Shown here piece after piece: positions 24,824 to 34,819 of a stretch of 64,000 nucleotides of DNA. Numbering within the stretch: position 1 is the stretch's first letter; every line of letters begins with the position of its first letter. Origin of the DNA: Armillaria gallica (taxonomy: Eukaryota; Basidiomycota; Agaricomycetes; Agaricales; Physalacriaceae); NCBI GenBank assembly GCA_037576215.1, contig JBANDB010000003.1, positions 7,874,001 to 7,938,000 of the forward strand, in the 5' to 3' direction. The translations under genes and the position numbers were made by a program. The notes under the pieces were generated by a model. The model did no database searches. It was given only the letters and a program-made list of their open reading frames with translations, and was not told where the DNA came from.

Positions 24824-25400
24824 TCCGAACTGGTGTTTCCTTTCCATTTTGAATAATTAAGGAAGGACGCTAACTACAAGCCTTTCCAGCAAGAGGGATT
24901 CGCAAACCTCGAACGAACCCGAAAACCTGGTTTGTGTAAAGCCTTCGTTTGGTAAGGCAGTCGCGTGATTCCCTCCTCGCAAACAAGTATTAAGTGGCTG
25001 TGAGAACGAATCAATCAGGGTCCGGGAGGTGAATATGTCAGTGATGCCTACATCAGGTAAGACGACGACGCTGCCGCTATCAACCACGAGCTTGGCTTTC
25101 ACAGAGTGCATATAACCAGTCAAACGCACAGCAATGGAGACATGGTGCTTGGAACCATATTTGTGCGAAAAAAAGAGACTGACGAAAGATCGGTTTCGCT
25201 CGAGGGATATCGATCACCGTCTAATTAAGCTTCAGCCACAGGAAGGCCAACAAACAGAGAGCTGAAAACATCTACTCTAATCATGGCTCTCTAGCTCGCT
25301 ACCCGAATTCGTCATGCCATATCATGTTGAAGAACTTGACTTGGAGTTTAGCCCATTACTGTTGATGCGCTAAGGACGAGAGACTGTCAGTTAAATTATC

Positions 25401-25634
25401 TCAACATGACGAGGGAATATGCAAGTGACATGGAGCCCCCATTGAGGGAAAGTGCACAGAAACCCGCTGGCACGACGAGGTGCCGTTAACTTCTTTACGA
25501 TCCCGTTGTGATGGACACTGTGACTCTTCTGTCGCACAGGCGGCGCACATGACTATTATCGAAAGGAGCGTGATCTTGAACAAGGAAAGGGCAGAGGGCC
25601 GTGCCGCGTTGATGACATCGACAAAGCTATACAT
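25401..25634 (-). CDS. Possible small Cys-containing secreted protein (77 aa)
   Basis: The frame starts MYSFVDVINAARPSALSL and has a hydrophobic stretch at residues 16-32 (LSLFKITLLSIIVMCAA) that could be a signal peptide or membrane anchor. A short hydrophilic part follows, with six cysteines in all (two of them inside the hydrophobic stretch), ending PSSC and stop. Small secreted cysteine-containing proteins are common in basidiomycetes. Nothing else in the sequence confirms this one. A GTTTCTGTGC donor-like site after residue 57 means the last 20 residues could be intron. Confidence 0.35.
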   Translation of the reverse strand: MYSFVDVINAARPSALSLFKITLLSIIVMCAACATEESQCPSQRDRKEVNGTSSCQRVSVHFPSMGAPCHLHIPSSC

Positions 25635-26029
25635 TAGCCTGAAGTATACGCTTGAGTATCTGTGAAGGAGAGGGTGGCTACGAGGTTATCGGGACGCTGA
25701 GGGTGCGCTGACATCGGATGGGCGTCGACCGTGATGAAGATGGAGGGTTGCGGGATGGAGGTAATAAGGAGATGTGCTCTAGAGGTCATGGCGCTCGATA
25801 ACCGGCATCTGAGAAACCTCAGCAACAGAGAAAGCGGGATTATATGCAACGACTCACGCTGTCCAGGCAGATTCCCGTGTTCTTGGTCAGTAGCTACTGT
25901 TCGGAGTGTCGCGTCACGGAAGGTGGTATTTACTATGCAGGCCGTCGATCAGTGAGACGGAAATGCGCACGCGTTGGCGTGGAAGAGGAAATGGAAGCAG
26001 TCTGAAATTGGAAATCAAGTTATTGGTTA

Positions 26030-29000
26030 TCAAAGTATGAGAACCGCTGCGACTATGGAATGGAGTGTCTATCACCAAGCGGTGCTATGGCTGATTCGAT
26101 CCGCCTTCAGCTTCAATTACCGAGCGGACTTCCGTTCCCATGCAAGAAACGTCCTCTGACGCGGCCATGCCTTCTTCTGCTACCATCGCACCGATATCAC
26201 ACGCATACATCCATCCTTGTCTGTAGAGTCAATGAGCACACTGAGAGGAGCGGGCAGTCTAGCTTAACATACCTTGGAGCTCAAGCTCCTCTTCAGCTCC
26301 TTCTCATCGTATCGCAAGGCTCCCTCTTCTCGGATGCTAAGACCGAGCCAATGATGGTCGTCGATGAATGGAACGTACAGTCGCGGTAGTAGTAGAGACC
26401 ATCAATATGGGTTGCGGCGGGACTGTGAGAGATATGCAAAGACAAAGCTGGAAGGCGTGCACTGGAGGGTAGGGATTAGCCGCGCAAGTAGTCGTACATG
26501 TGGAAAAAGACGTACCTCATCCGTCTCGTCTGTGCGGGGTTCATCACATTGTCCGTGGAGATCAAAGGATCGGACAGGAAAATCCTCTGTGACTACGCGC
26601 CTGCGCCTCCGCTTTTAGTCCCTTGGCAAAGATTAGGACTGGGACGGAAGCGGATTGCATGTGTTTTGGCCGAAGGCGAGTCGACTATCACGCCTTCTCT
26701 GCGAGCCGCTATCAATCACTGACAGGCAGAAAACAGCGTAGCTTGACATACCGGAGCAGGTTCCATGACCCTCCCTCGTCGCCTCGATGTAGTTAAGCAC
26801 GTCGTGGTGGATGGATGAATCGATATAGGGCGAGTTGGTGATACCAGCGGTAGCAGCGTGGTCGAATGTGGTGTACAGGCCCGCTGTTGAGACGGGCTAA
26901 GACTTATGGACGAGGCAAAGTGCTTAGGATGGCTTACCTCGATGTTCTGTTTTCCTTCTTCTCCTGATCCGATCCTTCCTCGACAAGGAGCGGTGCGTGA
27001 GATGGAAGAGCCTTGCCGTTGAACGTCCGTCTCCAGCGTGCCGTGCAACATAGCAAGCGTTATCCGCATCCGCGCCAGGCATACAAGCTTGATGCCGGGT
27101 GTCACCTTACCATGGTCATGGTGGGAGTCAAGAAAAGATCATGTATGGCTGACGTAACCAAAAACTAGCCCCGCTGGTTCAATCCTCGCCTAGGATACCG
27201 TGCCGTATAATGATGATGATACACATTGCTCAGTCATCTTTTCATATTCACATCTAGACAAGCCATAAATCGATACATATCATCCCTGCGGTGGTGCAGC
27301 AGTATCCACTGTCAAGCTGTGTTCGACTCCCAGCGAGAGCCGTATCGTGAGGTTCACTGTATCTTTTTTGGATAATCTCAAGCTCAAGTGTCCGTACCGG
27401 TACTTGTGCAGCCTTATTTCGTGAGGACGTTCCTTCCTTTGGAGGCCCTGGAAGTTGGAACAATACGGCGAATTTGAGCACGCATTATTACTGCCGTGCA
27501 CTGGGAATACCAGTAGCCGGAGAATATATGGCTCCAGCTGTATCGATGATTACCTATAGATATACATTACATTCTGTCTCCCGATCAGCATAGTCGTTAG
27601 TGGGTTCGACTCCCAACAGGAGTATCGTTTGTCAACCACATTTTTTATGCTTCATTCACTTACTACATGCCAAATTACTGGCTCCCGATGTCCGGGGGCG
27701 TTTTGCGGTGAATGAAAATCGACGCATCCGTCGGCCTCCCGCCTGGTACCGTATCGTACTGGGGTTCGAATCCCCGTAGGCGAGTATTACGAACTGGTAG
27801 TATTTCCTTTTCAGTTTCAAAAAGGACACTAGTGGAAGCGTATATTCCCTTCAGTTGTCATCACTCCAAGCCAAAAACTGAAAGGAATATCTGATCCTAC
27901 ACCTTATCCAAAGGGATGTCCGGCATCATTCCCGGAAGATGGGAGGGCGTGGTTCCATGCATGGAGGAGCACAAGAAGACTTCGCGCGGGAGCCCCAGTG
28001 ATCGAATAACAGTGACGTTCTGTTGTTTCGTTTTTACAACCTCAAGCTCAAGTGTCGTTATATTTCCTGCAGTATGTACTTATCCGGGCCTAGGTTAAAC
28101 ACTCCCCTAGCGTTGAGCGACGAGCTCATATTAAGCCTCTGGTGGTGTTTCGGTTACAAGTAACTGTACTGGGTTCGAATCCCCGTAGGGTAGTGTGATG
28201 TACGGATGTGGATTTTTTTTAGGAAAAAATGAGATTACAAGGGTAAGCAGCAGAGTTATGGCTCGCTGACTTTGGGCCTTTTTACCATTAAAATCTGGGG
28301 AAACGTTCATTATATTGCTCATCCCTAGGGAGATATATGCTTCCAGGTGCTTACCTTGAGTTGGGCAAGTGCTACACCGTTTCCGGAAGAAGATACAGGA
28401 CGAACAGAGCTGTTCCACACCGTTTGAGCATGGAGGGGTGTACGTCCACGAGAGAAAAGCACGAGCTGTCCAGCGAGAGGAATTCACACGAGAACCCCGT
28501 GCGAGGGTACCCTGAAACCCAGGCTAGAGTTTAATTGTCAGTACGTCGTGTCCTGTCAGACTCGCATATGCCCATGCACAATTACGATGGAAATCCACTA
28601 TGTGAACCTGCGCTATGTTTAGTACCGAAGCCTCCCTTCTTGCACGATACATGATACAGTGCTCAGGTGCCGTCGTTTCCCTGAAAAGGTAAGAAAGGAC
28701 AGACGGATCGGAGCCTAGGCCTTATCTACAGTCAGAGCATTCTCTTACACATAATGAGATAGCTTACGATCACTCCCATAGTAGTGTAGCAGCGCGGGTT
28801 CAAATCATAGCAAGAGAACGGGCAGCTGATCTTGTATTGGCGTTTTTTTGGGGGCGCGGTGCTGAAAATGTGTGTCACATGAAACGTGATTGAGGTATGT
28901 TCAGCATGCTGAGCGGGTCTCCTTACATATCCGACAACGCCGTATAAGATATGAGAAGCGGAGTCGATGGTGCCAGAAGTAGCAGGCGATAGCTTCTATG

Positions 29001-29260
29001 ATGCCTGAGCGAGGGCAACCACCGGCGCATGAATACAGGACCAAGTATATAGAAGGATTCACCAGATATTCCTGCGAGAATGACTCCTTGATGCGAGAGA
29101 TGGGCCGCGAGCCTGATATTCTTCTCCTCCTGTGGTAGGCGTATTCCCTGCAGGAAAACAACGGCTGTCATCACCGGAGCGTGCCGTCTACTAACGAAAC
29201 ACGTGAGTCTATCTGGCTGGAGGAATTCACACGGGGGAACCGCAATAGCCGACATACCCT
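26030..29260. repeat. Long repeat block, last copy
   Basis: The block repeats the order seen at 16.9-20.5 kb: CTTAACATACCTTGGAGCTC near 26266, GACGTACCTCATCC near 26509, CTTGACATACCGGAGCAGG near 26742, CTTACCTCGATGTTC near 26935, then tRNA-like modules, then a shared tail to 29.26 kb. Minus-strand exon-like pieces are present between the donor-like sites. The clearest is PVVTEDFPVRSFDLHGQCDE, ending at a GTACGTC donor near 26514. No complete frame survives. Confidence 0.7.
27143..28195 (+). other. tRNA-like module array D
   Basis: The five modules have the same order as in array B: module 0 (27143-27199, GTATGG...GGATAC), module 1 (27281-27340, TTCGACTCCCAG), module 2 (27577-27622, TCTCCCGATCAGCATAGTCG then GGGTTCGACTCCCA), module 3 (about 27738-27785, GGGGTTCGAATCCCCG) and module 4 (28133-28193, TTTCGGTTACAAGTAACTG then GGGTTCGAATCCCC). 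A possible fifth type follows at about 28780-28815 (AGTAGTGTAGCAGCGCGGGTTCAAATC split by few bases). Anticodon arms are absent. Confidence 0.65.
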
Positions 29261-30255
29261 GAATTAGGATCGTAATAAAATGGGCATAGATTGACCTTCT
29301 AAAGATGCCAGGGTGGGTGTCGTTCGTATCAACGTCGCATCCAGACTTTTGTGATAGGCAAGCAGGTAGGACCTTGGGAGTCGAAAATTAGAAGCCTTTG
29401 CTTGTCATTCGAGCGAAGATCCACGCAACGGAAAGCCGAGGATATTGAAAAAGATGTGTAAGACTGGGCTGAATCAGATTTTGGCACGGTCCTGTCTCCC
29501 TGACAGTATGCGCATCGTCGACAGGATTCATCTTTGACTTGGGAAAGAAAGAAAGGATCGAGCCATATATCGCCAGACATCATGATCGTGCCCTGGTTAA
29601 TTTCTATAGAAGAAAACGAGGGGCACGGAGTCATCGTCTTTTATTCCGGCGACGACGTTCATAGGCACGGGGTATGTTGTCAGAAGTCACGATTCGAGTC
29701 CCATGTGTCCAGAAATTTTGGCAGCAAAACATCAAGATCTTCTTAGACGATGGACACGAGACTGTGGTTCAAGCAAAGAGGGACGCACATCGACGAATGA
29801 TGGTTATGAGGAAAGCCGGAAGAGCGATAAGATTAGATTTGTTCCTCTGATTTCAATTTGATACCCACGTGGATTTTTGGCCACCAACCACCACAGTCCC
29901 GTCGAGTCTCCAATGTCGCCTTATCTAATGACGGTGTCTATGAATATCGCGTCACCTGTTCATCCCTGGGCGCATCTTTCCTCATGACAAAAACAAAAGT
30001 CGGCCAGCTCGGGATGTTTCAGTCTTCTTCTGGGGCGATTTGCGGGCTGCACGAGAGGATTTTCTCCTCAGCTTATGTTATCGATGCCGATACAAATTTC
30101 AATTGTCATTGGAAAACGGGCTGCGCAGGACTCCGACGTCGGGACATAAAGCCGATTATCCTCCACTTGTCGGTGAGTAAGCCAAACAGTCTACCTCTTC
30201 CGATTCAGACTAATAATACTCATTCCAACAGGCTTCTTTCGAATTATTATCTACC
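29261..30255. other. Intergenic stretch upstream of the SDR relic
   Basis: No supported gene. Minus- and plus-strand frames of about 70-150 codons at 29329-29746 and 29858-30313 overlap one another and show no recognisable motif. Confidence 0.35.
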
Positions 30256-30523
30256 ATGTCAAATCCCACCTCCAAAGGTGCGGCAGTCGTCACCGGAGCT
30301 GCACAAGGCATAAGAAGAGCCATCGCCCTCCACCTCGCAGACGATGGAATTGACGTAGCCATTAACGATATCGTGCTCGACGTGAAAATCGCCAAGCTTC
30401 AAGAGGTGCAGGCCGAGATCACGGAGAAAGGCCGCCGATGTGGTGTCTTCCCTGGTGATGTATTGAATGAGGATGATGCCAAGAGTATAGTAGAGTGTTG
30501 TCAACACGCTAGGCGGATTTGTT

Positions 30524-31203
30524 AGGATTCTGCCGAAATCCGGATATGCGAGCACGAGGCGAGGAGTGATGATCGAAGCGAGGTAAGATTAATTAGAAAT
30601 GATGTACGTTGTTTGGGAATAGAATGGATTCCGGCAAGGGTTCGTGAGGAGACCTGAGTGGTCCGGTTTGCGAGGTTAATGAGATCAGTAAGCGCGAAGC
30701 AATTACTGTAAGACGTAGCCGGTAAGCGCGGAGCTATTACCGAGGGGAAAACCGATACACTAGCCTGTAAGCGCGAAGCTATTACGGGCCGTAAGTGAAG
30801 GCAAGCGCTAAGCGTAACCTTCGGATTGGTATTGGAAAGCGCTAGGCGTATCCAATGGCTTGTTCAGCAAGCGCTAGGCGTAGCTGAGGGTTCACGCAGT
30901 GTGAGGGTACTGAAAGTAATAGATTGGATGATATACTGATACAATGGTATGTACAGTATTATATACTAGGGATTGTTCGAGTCATTATTATTCTACAATG
31001 TTCTAATGTATTCTAGTATCTGTAAGAAAAGTAGAGAAAGTAACAGAAGATATGAGCGAGTCACCATTAAGACCGAGATGCCCGAGTGCAGGCATGTGTT
31101 GACTCATGGACCGAATCGGCGGATACCCGATATCCATAACAGGATTGGTCGTGGTAAGTTAATATCTACCACTGGGGTAAACCGTACTCATCGTTTTTGC
31201 ACA
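30524..31203. mobile_element. ~680 base insertion inside the SDR gene, carrying a hairpin array
   Basis: The SDR frame stops matching after LGGF at 30523 and resumes at MVTNAG at 31204, so about 680 bases are foreign to it. The insert has no open frame of note, no clear terminal inverted repeat and no target-site duplication that I can see. Its left end begins TGTTAGG, and a TAACA occurs at 31210-31214 on the right. These could be the TG...CA ends of a solo LTR, but TAACA also fits the SDR codons. The insert contains the six-hairpin array described separately. Confidence 0.6.
30686..30888. repeat. Array of six stem-loops with conserved loop and variable, compensating stems
   Basis: Unit 1: 30686-30708, stem CAGTAA/TTACTG. 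Unit 2: 30720-30742, CGGTAA/TTACCG. Unit 3: 30763-30789, GCCTGTAA/TTACGGGC with one G-T pair. Unit 4: 30796-30823, TGAAGG/CCTTCG with one wobble. Unit 5: 30830-30857, TATTGGA/TCCAATG with one wobble. Unit 6: 30863-30888, TTCAGC/GCTGAG with one wobble. Loops are related: AAGCGC(G/T)(A/G)(A/G)GC followed by AAT, TAT or GTA. Units 4-6 share AAGCGCTARGCGTA, which includes a CGCT-A-AGCG quasi-palindrome in unit 4. Changes on one side of a stem are matched on the other, which is the mark of selection or copying at the level of folded nucleic acid. Confidence 0.9.
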
Positions 31204-32119
31204 AGATGGTAACAAACGCAGGCGTGTGTCCAACTGCCAGCGTACTCGGCTAACCGTCTCCTACCCTAAATCCTCTCCATCTCATGCTTATTCGCATTTC
31301 ATAGACACGATCGAACAATGGGACCGCGCCTTTGCTATCAACACACGCGGGGCGTTCCTCTGCTACCAATACGCCGGGAAGCAAATGATCAAACAGGGTC
31401 GTAGGGGGAGGATCATCGGGTGCTCCTCTTTCGCTGGGAAGCAAGGTGCGGTTTCGGTTCCCTCTTGTCGTCTGAGACCATCGTTGACACTAGGTCTGGC
31501 AATGATATCGCTGTATGGGGCGACCAAATCGGCTATCCGGGGCTTGACCCAGGGAGCTGGTGAGCGGTCGATAATAAAGGTTTATCATGGCTCATGTCGT
31601 ACCCCTCGTTCTGGGAAATTTTGGAATCACCGTTAATGCTTATGCGCCAGGTAATAAAATTATCGAAATCTTGGAACCAATTTCTGATCCTAATTTCTAG
31701 GCGCTGTCGACACCGAAATGAGTAATGCTTCGTACTCGTACAACGCCCGACTTCAACACTCATTCCGCTCTAGGTAGATTGACGGCCCTACAGCAAAGAA
31801 ATATGGAGGAGGTTATCAAGTTGGTTCGTATGGAGGTGCTTGTATCTTCGACACCTATGCTAAACCGATGCCAATAGAGTGTGGCTCGCTCCGCTGTGGA
31901 TTATGTCGGGCAGCCGGAGGACGTCACAGTATTAGTATCCTATCTGGCCTCGAAGGAAGCGCGTTATATGACCGGTACGAGTACTTCTTCTGGACGCATG
32001 TATTTGACATTCATGTGTTGGTTGTAGGGCAAACCTTGCGTTTCTATCCAAAATGCTGTCTAATCTTCGTGCTGATTGTTAATTTGCTATGTGGGAATAA
32101 ACGGAGGGTGGTGCTTTGA

Positions 32120-32944
32120 CTAGCTTGTATTCTTGTTGGGGCAATCATATGAACTTCGCGGGGTCTTCGTTTGTCGGATTTGCGGCGGGAACAAGCAGCA
32201 TAGTTTTTGCACCCCGGCAATATTACGGAGGAATTTCGTTCTCTAGGACCAGGGGCGAGTGACATTCTCATTACAAGTGTCTCCGCATTTGCATTACTGC
32301 TCTTATGGCCGGCCACTAGGATCGCGCATTTCTCCACTTTCATACAACGGTACTAGACAACGACCTTTCCCGATGCACGTCTCCAGGTTTCCGGAAGGAC
32401 CTAACTAGCCTTGTATACGATGGCCAGCTGCGATACGACCAAATACTCTCCCTTGTAGTCAACCGAAGAAGGTGTTTTATAGGGTGAACTGTAACATACA
32501 CCGACAGTTATTGCATATTGATAAAAAATGCGAACATGTCGCTAGGATCAACGTGTTTCAAATCTGGCTCCTTGAGGATGTCCTGTTGCTCATCATATAT
32601 TGACAAGCATCGATAGCAAACAGTGGGCCCTTAGGTTTTGATACCGAAAGGCCTTGTTACCCAAATGCGTTAATGTAGACCAGCAAAGTTCGCTTTCATC
32701 TCCCGTCTCGTTGCGTAATAATATCACGACACTTTCATATTCCTTTGGCTGAAAACGTGACAGGGCTTGCAACAAATCTACGTCAGACTTTTATCCCGAA
32801 ATCAAAAAGGAATCAAAAGAAGTTTCTTGTAGATGGGTACCAGCGTGCGTATGTAGAAACGATCTCGATTAATGAACGATACAAATGATACTAGAGTGAT
32901 CACAACACGCCACATAGAGAGTTTGATAGTCAAAATATCGTTCA
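32120..32944. other. Intergenic stretch
   Basis: No supported gene. A 60-codon minus-strand frame at 32593-32775 (LLQALSRFQPKEYESVVILL, shown in part) looks protein-like but has no neighbouring exon that I can connect. Confidence 0.35.
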
Positions 32945-33614
32945 TCACACCATCTCGCCGGGAGAAGCGATCATCAAGTCCAAAGTCACTTGGAGGGACC
33001 GCACAAGGATGCGTATACCGGTCCACATATTGATTAGATTCGTGAACTCAGGATACTGTGTTGGGATGTCTGTATCACCGCTCAGTAAAGCTAATGAAAC
33101 ATAGTTTCAGATTTACGACGCACCTTCAGTGTCTGCCACAGCGTCGAGAACAGCGGCCGTCGCTCTTTCAAGGCTATCTCTGAGCCGCACACGGACTTCC
33201 TCAATAGAACCCATATCATCTTGAGACCCTCGAACTGTTGCTTCGTCACTCGCATACCTAGATAAACCGAATTGATGGAAGAATTGGGTCACTTGAATGT
33301 AGTACCTACATCATATCTTCGGAATCAGCATGGTCATTTGCCTGTGACATGGACGCTCCCCCATCCATTCTACATCGACGTCAATGTTAAAAGACGATCA
33401 GATTGGTGATGATACATACATATCATAGCCTTGAGAAGTATGCCCGCCGTACTGAGATGAAGGCAGATACTCTTCAGAGTCTGCTCTGTAAACGAGCCAT
33501 CAGTATAACGCAGGGCAGATATCAAATGATACGCACTGGTTTCTTGGCTGTGAGAGTGGATAGGGTGGTTGCGATAATGACACCCTGTCAACGTTGGAAT
33601 CTTGCGAAGAGGAT
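32945..33614 (-). CDS. Unrecognised spliced gene, at least five exons, 5' end uncertain
   Basis: Exons on the minus strand: 33614-33537, 33485-33420, 33369-33310, 33257-33124 and 33069-32945. Borders are GTGCGT, GTATGT, GTAGGT and GTGCGT donors with CAG or TAG acceptors. The phases agree across all four introns (47-54 bases), giving about 153 residues to a TGA at 32945-32947. The N-terminal half is Ser/Gln-rich and probably disordered ([20 protein letters not shown]). The middle is charged and helical ([20 protein letters not shown]). The end is [14 protein letters not shown]...MIASPGEMV. No family is recognised. The first exon may begin further upstream, since the frame stays open to about 33690. 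Four frame-consistent introns argue for a real gene. Confidence 0.55.
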
Positions 33615-33706
33615 CTACGGGAAGAAGTATGAGCGATATAGACATCAACGAGCGTGTGGCAACACACAACGTGAATTGAGACAACTGTGCGTTTGAGTAC
33701 GTGCTA

Positions 33707-33945
33707 TCATTTGATAGTTAACTGCTCGTCCTTGATTTTAAATTGAAACACGACAAACATAGGCTCTCCGTCGCCATACTCGGCCTCCATTTGCCTACAA
33801 AGATCATCGGTGGCAGTAAGTTGTAAAACTTCCGTCCATCCTTCAGTAGAGTGGGCTGCACAGGATTGACTAGGAAAAGATTTTATCAGCAATTAAACGC
33901 CGTTAGAGACAAAACGTACGATTCTGAAGATTGTTGGTCGAGCAT
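33707..33945 (-). CDS. Small two-exon hypothetical protein (62 aa)
   Basis: Exon 1 is 33945-33920 and exon 2 is 33869-33707. The 50 base intron has a GTACGT donor and a CCTAG acceptor and joins in frame at a Ser codon. The protein runs MLDQQSSES...[18 protein letters not shown], then a strand-like [16 protein letters not shown] and stop. A TATATATATGGGG box lies about 65-75 bases before the ATG, which supports a real promoter. The product is not recognised. Its stop lies only about 90 bases before the next exon cluster (32945-33614), so the two could be parts of one gene separated by a reading-frame error. Confidence 0.5.
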
Positions 33946-34007
33946 GGTATCAGAAGAAGATTGCAAAGTCGGGTCTGGAGTGATCGTTTCTAGTCACAAC
34001 GACGCCC

Positions 34008-34018
34008 CATATATATAC
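34008..34018 (-). promoter_or_regulatory. TATA-like box upstream of the 62-aa gene
   Basis: An alternating TATATATAT run on the minus strand sits about 65-75 bases before the ATG at 33945, at a distance normal for a fungal core promoter. Confidence 0.4.
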
Positions 34019-34153
34019 TTCGACTGCCTTTGTGTTGAAAAATGAGATGAAGGCTATGGCATGTCAACTCAACAGGGACGACAACAAAGGCCCATTCCTA
34101 GGTTGCGATTGGAAAACTTCATCTTGAGTGGATAGATCGGCTATGCTTCTTTG

Positions 34154-34598
34154 TTAGAGAGGTCTGCACCTCGACGCCCGGTTCGTTCCTATGACAGTAC
34201 AAAGGGGAGAACAAAGATCTGGAAAAGAAAGGCTACTGAAAAAAAGGCTAGCTGTCGTCGTCATTGTACAGATGAATGCACATTCGCCTGCGGCCTCGTG
34301 CCGCACCCATCCCATATCGGGATGAACAATCGTTCCGGCCCGGTGAGGCAACACAGCCGTTTCATTGCACTGCCATTTGCAGGACCATCCTTCGTATTTT
34401 ACATCAACGTTAAAGCTGAAGGTTCCTAGGACTGGCCATCACGACAGGCATGAATGCGCACCTCCTACAACGTACGGTACATCCTCCTCTTCTCGGACAT
34501 ACATGGGAAAGATAAAGGATATGATAATGGTGCTCTCCAGTGTCCATCTCCTGTTTCCATTTCTCAGCCGTGACGTACTCTTCAGTTTCAGCTAGCAT
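34154..34598 (-). CDS. Unrecognised exon-like segments
   Basis: Two minus-strand segments look coding. The first is 34598 to about 34503 (MLAETEEYVTAEKWKQEMD...HILYLSH), ending at a GTATGT donor. The second runs from about 34425 to at least 34260 and contains SFNVDVKYEGWSCKWQCNET and HPDMGWVRHEAAGECAFICT, with four cysteines and several tryptophans. The frame stays open to 34154. I could not find one intron that joins the two in phase, so they may be separate genes, or one is decayed. No family is recognised. Confidence 0.35.
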
Positions 34599-34819
34599 TT
34601 CCTAAAGATTAACACAGTAGCAAATTATAGAGCATGGACCGGGCATGTCTACTTCAGTTTCGCTCTGTCAGACCTCCGAATGCTGACTGTTTCTTTAGAT
34701 AGAGGTTCAAGGTCGACGTCGAGACTTGACGGAAGCTGTTTTAGTGTGATGGAAGAAAGATCCGGGAAATGTATGGTGCGAAAATTTATTCCGTGGGTTT
34801 GGGGCTCGGTTCTTTCTCC

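Larger units (their letters stand above)
30256..32119 (+). pseudogene. Decayed short-chain dehydrogenase/reductase (SDR) gene, split by an insertion
   Basis: The plus-strand pieces follow the order of a classical NAD(P)-dependent SDR, which oxidises or reduces alcohols and ketones. AAVVTGAAQGIRRAIALHLA is the Rossmann loop, but the usual third Gly of TGxxxGxG is Arg. MVTNAGV near 31205 is the NAG motif. TIEQWDRAFAINTRGAF follows at about 31307. SLYGATKSAIRGLTQ near 31510 holds the catalytic YxxxK. FGITVNAYAPGAVDTEM is split by an intron near 31650. VGQPEDVTVLVSYLASKEAR near 31900 is the C-terminal region. Intron-like gaps have normal borders. Defects are a one-base frameshift near 30495, the ~680 base insertion at 30524-31203, a disturbed stretch near 31600 and a degraded end. 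The exact 3' end is uncertain. It resembles the acetoin/diacetyl reductase group but cannot be placed with confidence. Confidence 0.85.

Noticed and set aside
14653..28195. Calling the GGTTCGANTCC modules tRNA genes
   Set aside because: They lack a complete anticodon arm and have weak acceptor stems, so they cannot be ordinary tRNAs.
29858..30313. 151-codon plus-strand frame before the SDR relic
   Set aside because: It overlaps the start of the SDR frame, has no motif and a random-looking composition.
30686..30888. CRISPR-like array
   Set aside because: Units are spaced irregularly, the flanks rather than the repeats vary in a paired way, no cas genes are present and the host is a eukaryote.
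30520..31214. Solo LTR with TGTTAG...TAACA ends
   Set aside because: No target-site duplication is visible and the TAACA bases also encode the expected MVTNAG of the SDR, so the right end is not established.
30256..32119. SDR as a working gene with one long intron at 30524-31203
   Set aside because: The segment lacks GT...AG ends at the breaks, and the frameshift near 30495 and Gly-to-Arg change in the cofactor loop point to decay.
33707..33945. Actin-depolymerising/cofilin-type domain in the 62-aa protein
   Set aside because: The strand-like end is suggestive, but the protein is far too short and lacks the family's other motifs.
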